Source: Streptomyces sp. SCSIO 30461
Lineage (GTDB): Bacteria > Actinomycetota > Actinomycetes > Streptomycetales > Streptomycetaceae
Length of the DNA stretch: 64,000 nt
Direction: 5' to 3'
Assembly: GCF_037023745.1 (NCBI RefSeq)
Contig: NZ_CP146101.1
Span: forward strand, 4,704,001 to 4,768,000
Shown here: positions 63,196 to 64,000 of the stretch, in pieces
Position numbering within the stretch: the first letter of the stretch is position 1
Layout: each line of letters begins with the position of its first letter
Translations under genes and position numbers: made by a program
Notes under the pieces: model-generated
Databases searched by the model: none
Seen by the model: the letters and a program-made list of their open reading frames with translations, nothing else
Told to the model about the DNA's origin: nothing

Positions 63196-64000
63196 ATGCC
63201 AGAGACACCGAGCAGCGCACTGCCCCGCCAGATCGCAGACGCCTATGTCGACGCCCTCATCGATCTCGACCCGGTCATCGGAACCTACCTGGGGGTCCCG
63301 GAGAGCTCGGGCCGTCTCCCCGATTTCTCTCCGGCGGGCCAGGAGTCCGTTGCCGCGCTCGCACGGGCGACACTGGCCCGGCTCGACCCGGCAGAGGCAC
63401 TGCCCGGGGCCGACGCGGATCAGGAACGGCGCTGCGCCCGGCTGCTGAGGGAGCGGCTCACGGCCGCGCTGGCAGTGCACGAGGCCGGCGAAGGGCTGCG
63501 CGCGGTCAGCAATCTGCGCTCCCCCATCCACTCGGTGCGCGGCGTCTTCACGATGATGCCGACCGAGTCGAAGGCCGACTGGGCCGCGGTGGCCGAGAGG
63601 TTGCGGGCGGTACCTGAGGCACTCGACGGCTACCGGTCCGCGCTGGCCCTCGGTCTCGAACGCGGGCTCCCGGCCGGACCGCGCGCCACCGCCGAGGTGA
63701 TCAAGCAGTTGGCGAAGTGGGCGGGTTGCGCGGAGCCGCCGGCTGACGGCGTGCGCAGTTGGTTCGAGGACTTCGTCTCGGCGGGCCCGGACGATCTGCG
63801 CGCCGAACTGGACGACGCCGCCCGGATGGCCACGGCGGCGTTCACCGGCCTGCATGACTGGATGCGCGATGTCTACGCTCCGGCCATCGCGGGAGCCCCC
63901 GACACGGTGGGCCGCGAGCGGTACACCCTTTGGAGCCGCTACTTCCTGGGGATCGACCTGGACCCGGACGAGGCCTACGCCTACGGCTGGTCCGAGTACC
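63196..64000 (+). CDS. DUF885 family protein, 3' end outside window
   Basis: The frame is open from ATG 63196 to the end of the window (268 codons). DUF885 N-terminal features: ADAYVDALIDLDPVIGTYLG, LRAVSNLRSPIHSVRGVFTM, MPTESKADWAAVAERL, YTLWSRYFLGIDLDPDEAYA. Family members are about 550-600 aa, and the metallopeptidase-like HExxH part would lie beyond the window. Function is poorly defined; some are putative carboxypeptidase-like hydrolases. Confidence 0.9.
   Translation, partial: MPETPSSALPRQIADAYVDALIDLDPVIGTYLGVPESSGRLPDFSPAGQESVAALARATLARLDPAEALPGADADQERRCARLLRERLTAALAVHEAGEGLRAVSNLRSPIHSVRGVFTMMPTESKADWAAVAERLRAVPEALDGYRSALALGLERGLPAGPRATAEVIKQLAKWAGCAEPPADGVRSWFEDFVSAGPDDLRAELDDAARMATAAFTGLHDWMRDVYAPAIAGAPDTVGRERYTLWSRYFLGIDLDPDEAYAYGWSEY

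Overview
This is a high-GC, GTG/TTG-start-rich, tightly overlapping stretch of an actinobacterial chromosome, almost certainly Streptomyces: DUF397, ECF41/SigJ-type sigma factor, DasR-like GntR, ROK and LCP proteins, and many actinobacterial IS701/IS4/IS5/IS1182 elements. No rRNA or tRNA gene was recognised.

Region 1 (1-9863): the right part of an apparently uncharacterised biosynthetic gene cluster, read left to right as one tightly coupled operon that enters from upstream. It encodes an aconitase-like isomerase (5' end outside the window), a 458-aa protein I cannot assign, an enolase-superfamily dipeptide-epimerase-like protein, a D-2-hydroxyacid dehydrogenase, an NtaA/SnaA-type FMNH2-dependent monooxygenase with its own flavin reductase, and two different ATP-grasp ligases. 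This set fits a small tricarboxylate-like or phosphonate-like acid that is isomerised, oxidised and joined to amino acids. It recalls phosphinothricin and pantaphos logic, but no phosphonate-specific gene lies in the window.

Region 2 (9864-19068): a decayed strip. It holds an IS5 fragment, an IS4 N-terminus fused in frame to the tail of a quinone oxidoreductase, an intact DJ-1/PfpI protein, broken two-component genes, a class A beta-lactamase-like gene whose catalytic Ser is Gly, a sigma-factor stub, an intact drug-efflux MFS protein with an extra C-terminal winged-helix-like domain, and an IS with a DDE-type transposase.

Region 3 (19310-51457): purB is followed by the N-terminal stub of a mug-type mismatch glycosylase gene; the C-terminal piece of such a gene lies about 30 kb away on the same strand. 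What lies between looks like a genomic island built by repeated insertion. It contains an IS701 copy with a nonsense codon; a lower-GC pterin/7-deazaguanine-type set (folE2, queD, a second T-fold-like protein); three IS elements stacked on shared CTAG sites, one carrying a SUKH protein as passenger and one containing a 156-bp MITE; a cell-surface glycopolymer locus (GT2-TagF fusion, Asp2-like hydrolase with Ig-like repeats, propeller-like protein, LCP ligase); a two-gene split dikinase resembling rifampin phosphotransferase; murF, XRE and IS1182 fragments; a cold-shock gene; plasmid-type small genes with an Mrr nuclease; a group II intron remnant; and a coupled ThDP-enzyme/AhpD-like pair.

Region 4 (51524-64000): ordinary Streptomyces chromosome. 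It has a PLP decarboxylase, a ROK regulator, a GntR regulator, SigJ divergent from an alpha/beta hydrolase, an NCS1 permease coupled to an isochorismatase-family hydrolase, an ACT-GNAT protein convergent with a trans-sulfuration enzyme, a divergent Lrp regulator, and a DUF885 gene running off the end.
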